Origin: a bacterium
Lineage (GTDB): Bacteria > SZUA-79 > Acidulodesulfobacterales > Acidulodesulfobacteraceae
Length of the DNA stretch: 16,116 bases
Assembly: GCA_021791295.1 (NCBI GenBank)
Contig: JAJYWW010000131.1
Span: 1-16,116 of the forward strand
Direction: 5' to 3'
In this document: piece after piece, positions 15,568-16,116 of the stretch
How the letters are laid out: each line of letters starts with the position of its first letter
Numbering within the stretch: the first letter of the stretch is position 1
Made by a program: the position numbers and the translations under genes
The notes under the pieces: model-generated
Database searches by the model: none
What the model was told of the DNA's origin: nothing
The model's input: the letters and a program-made list of their open reading frames with translations, nothing else

Positions 15568-15594
15568 TTGCTAAAAAAGTCAATATGTTATAAT
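15568..15594 (+). promoter_or_regulatory. Probable mreB promoter with extended -10
   Basis: TATAAT (15589-15594) is preceded by TG at 15586-15587, forming an extended -10 element. TTGCTA (15568-15573) lies 15 nt upstream as a possible -35, though an extended -10 depends less on it. The leader to the mreB ATG would be about 36 nt. Confidence 0.55.
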
Positions 15595-15609
15595 ATTTAA
15601 TATATTTAA

Positions 15610-16116
<507 letters not shown>

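Overview
The window is an AT-leaning bacterial chromosome segment, rich in ATA, AAA and GAA codons by eye. It begins inside mraY and ends inside mreB. Most of it (about 1-11.3 kb) is the downstream part of a classical dcw (division and cell wall) cluster on the + strand: mraY-murD-ftsW-murG-murC-murB-ddl-ftsQ-ftsA-ftsZ. FtsA, FtsQ, FtsW and MreB together indicate a rod-shaped bacterium that makes peptidoglycan. The gene order, the TIGR03960-type radical SAM gene and the GC level would suit a deltaproteobacterial-type lineage, for example the Sva0485/Acidulodesulfobacterales group. That placement is a weak guess from memory, not something the sequence proves.

Region 1 (1-11292) is the dcw run. 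The genes are packed with ATGA or TGATG overlaps (murD/ftsW, ftsW/murG, murG/murC), a 20-nt overlap (ddl/ftsQ) and gaps of at most 37 nt up to ftsA. A 113-nt gap with a possible promoter precedes ftsZ. The enzymes build UDP-MurNAc-pentapeptide and lipid II (MurB, MurC, MurD, Ddl, MraY, MurG). FtsW polymerises septal glycan, and FtsQ, FtsA and FtsZ assemble the divisome. Several starts need care: ftsA has only TTG starts, and murG and ftsZ start inside longer open frames.

Region 2 (11293-13848) holds a small ModE-type winged-helix regulator gene just after ftsZ. Its 3' end runs 43 nt into a convergent minus-strand pair: a short CbiX/SirB-type chelatase gene followed by an uncharacterised radical SAM gene with a B12-binding-like N-terminal part and a four-cysteine tail.

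Region 3 (13849-14023) is the least ordinary part. This 175-nt divergent intergenic region contains a perfect inverted repeat with 16-bp arms, three GGTACC palindromes forming a 10-bp outer inverted repeat, a near-consensus sigma-70-type promoter whose spacer contains one GGTACC site, and a 12-bp palindrome near the predicted transcription start. The promoter drives a stand-alone ABC-2-type ATPase gene with no permease beside it.

Region 4 (14846-16116) has a class II aldolase-family gene on the minus strand and the start of mreB on the plus strand. They are divergent and separated by 122 nt containing one promoter for each direction.

I saw no tRNA, rRNA, CRISPR array, transposase or clear intrinsic terminator. 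No stretch over 300 nt lacks a gene. Most of the window is conserved housekeeping DNA. The intergenic palindrome cluster and the radical SAM/chelatase pair are the places most worth a second look.
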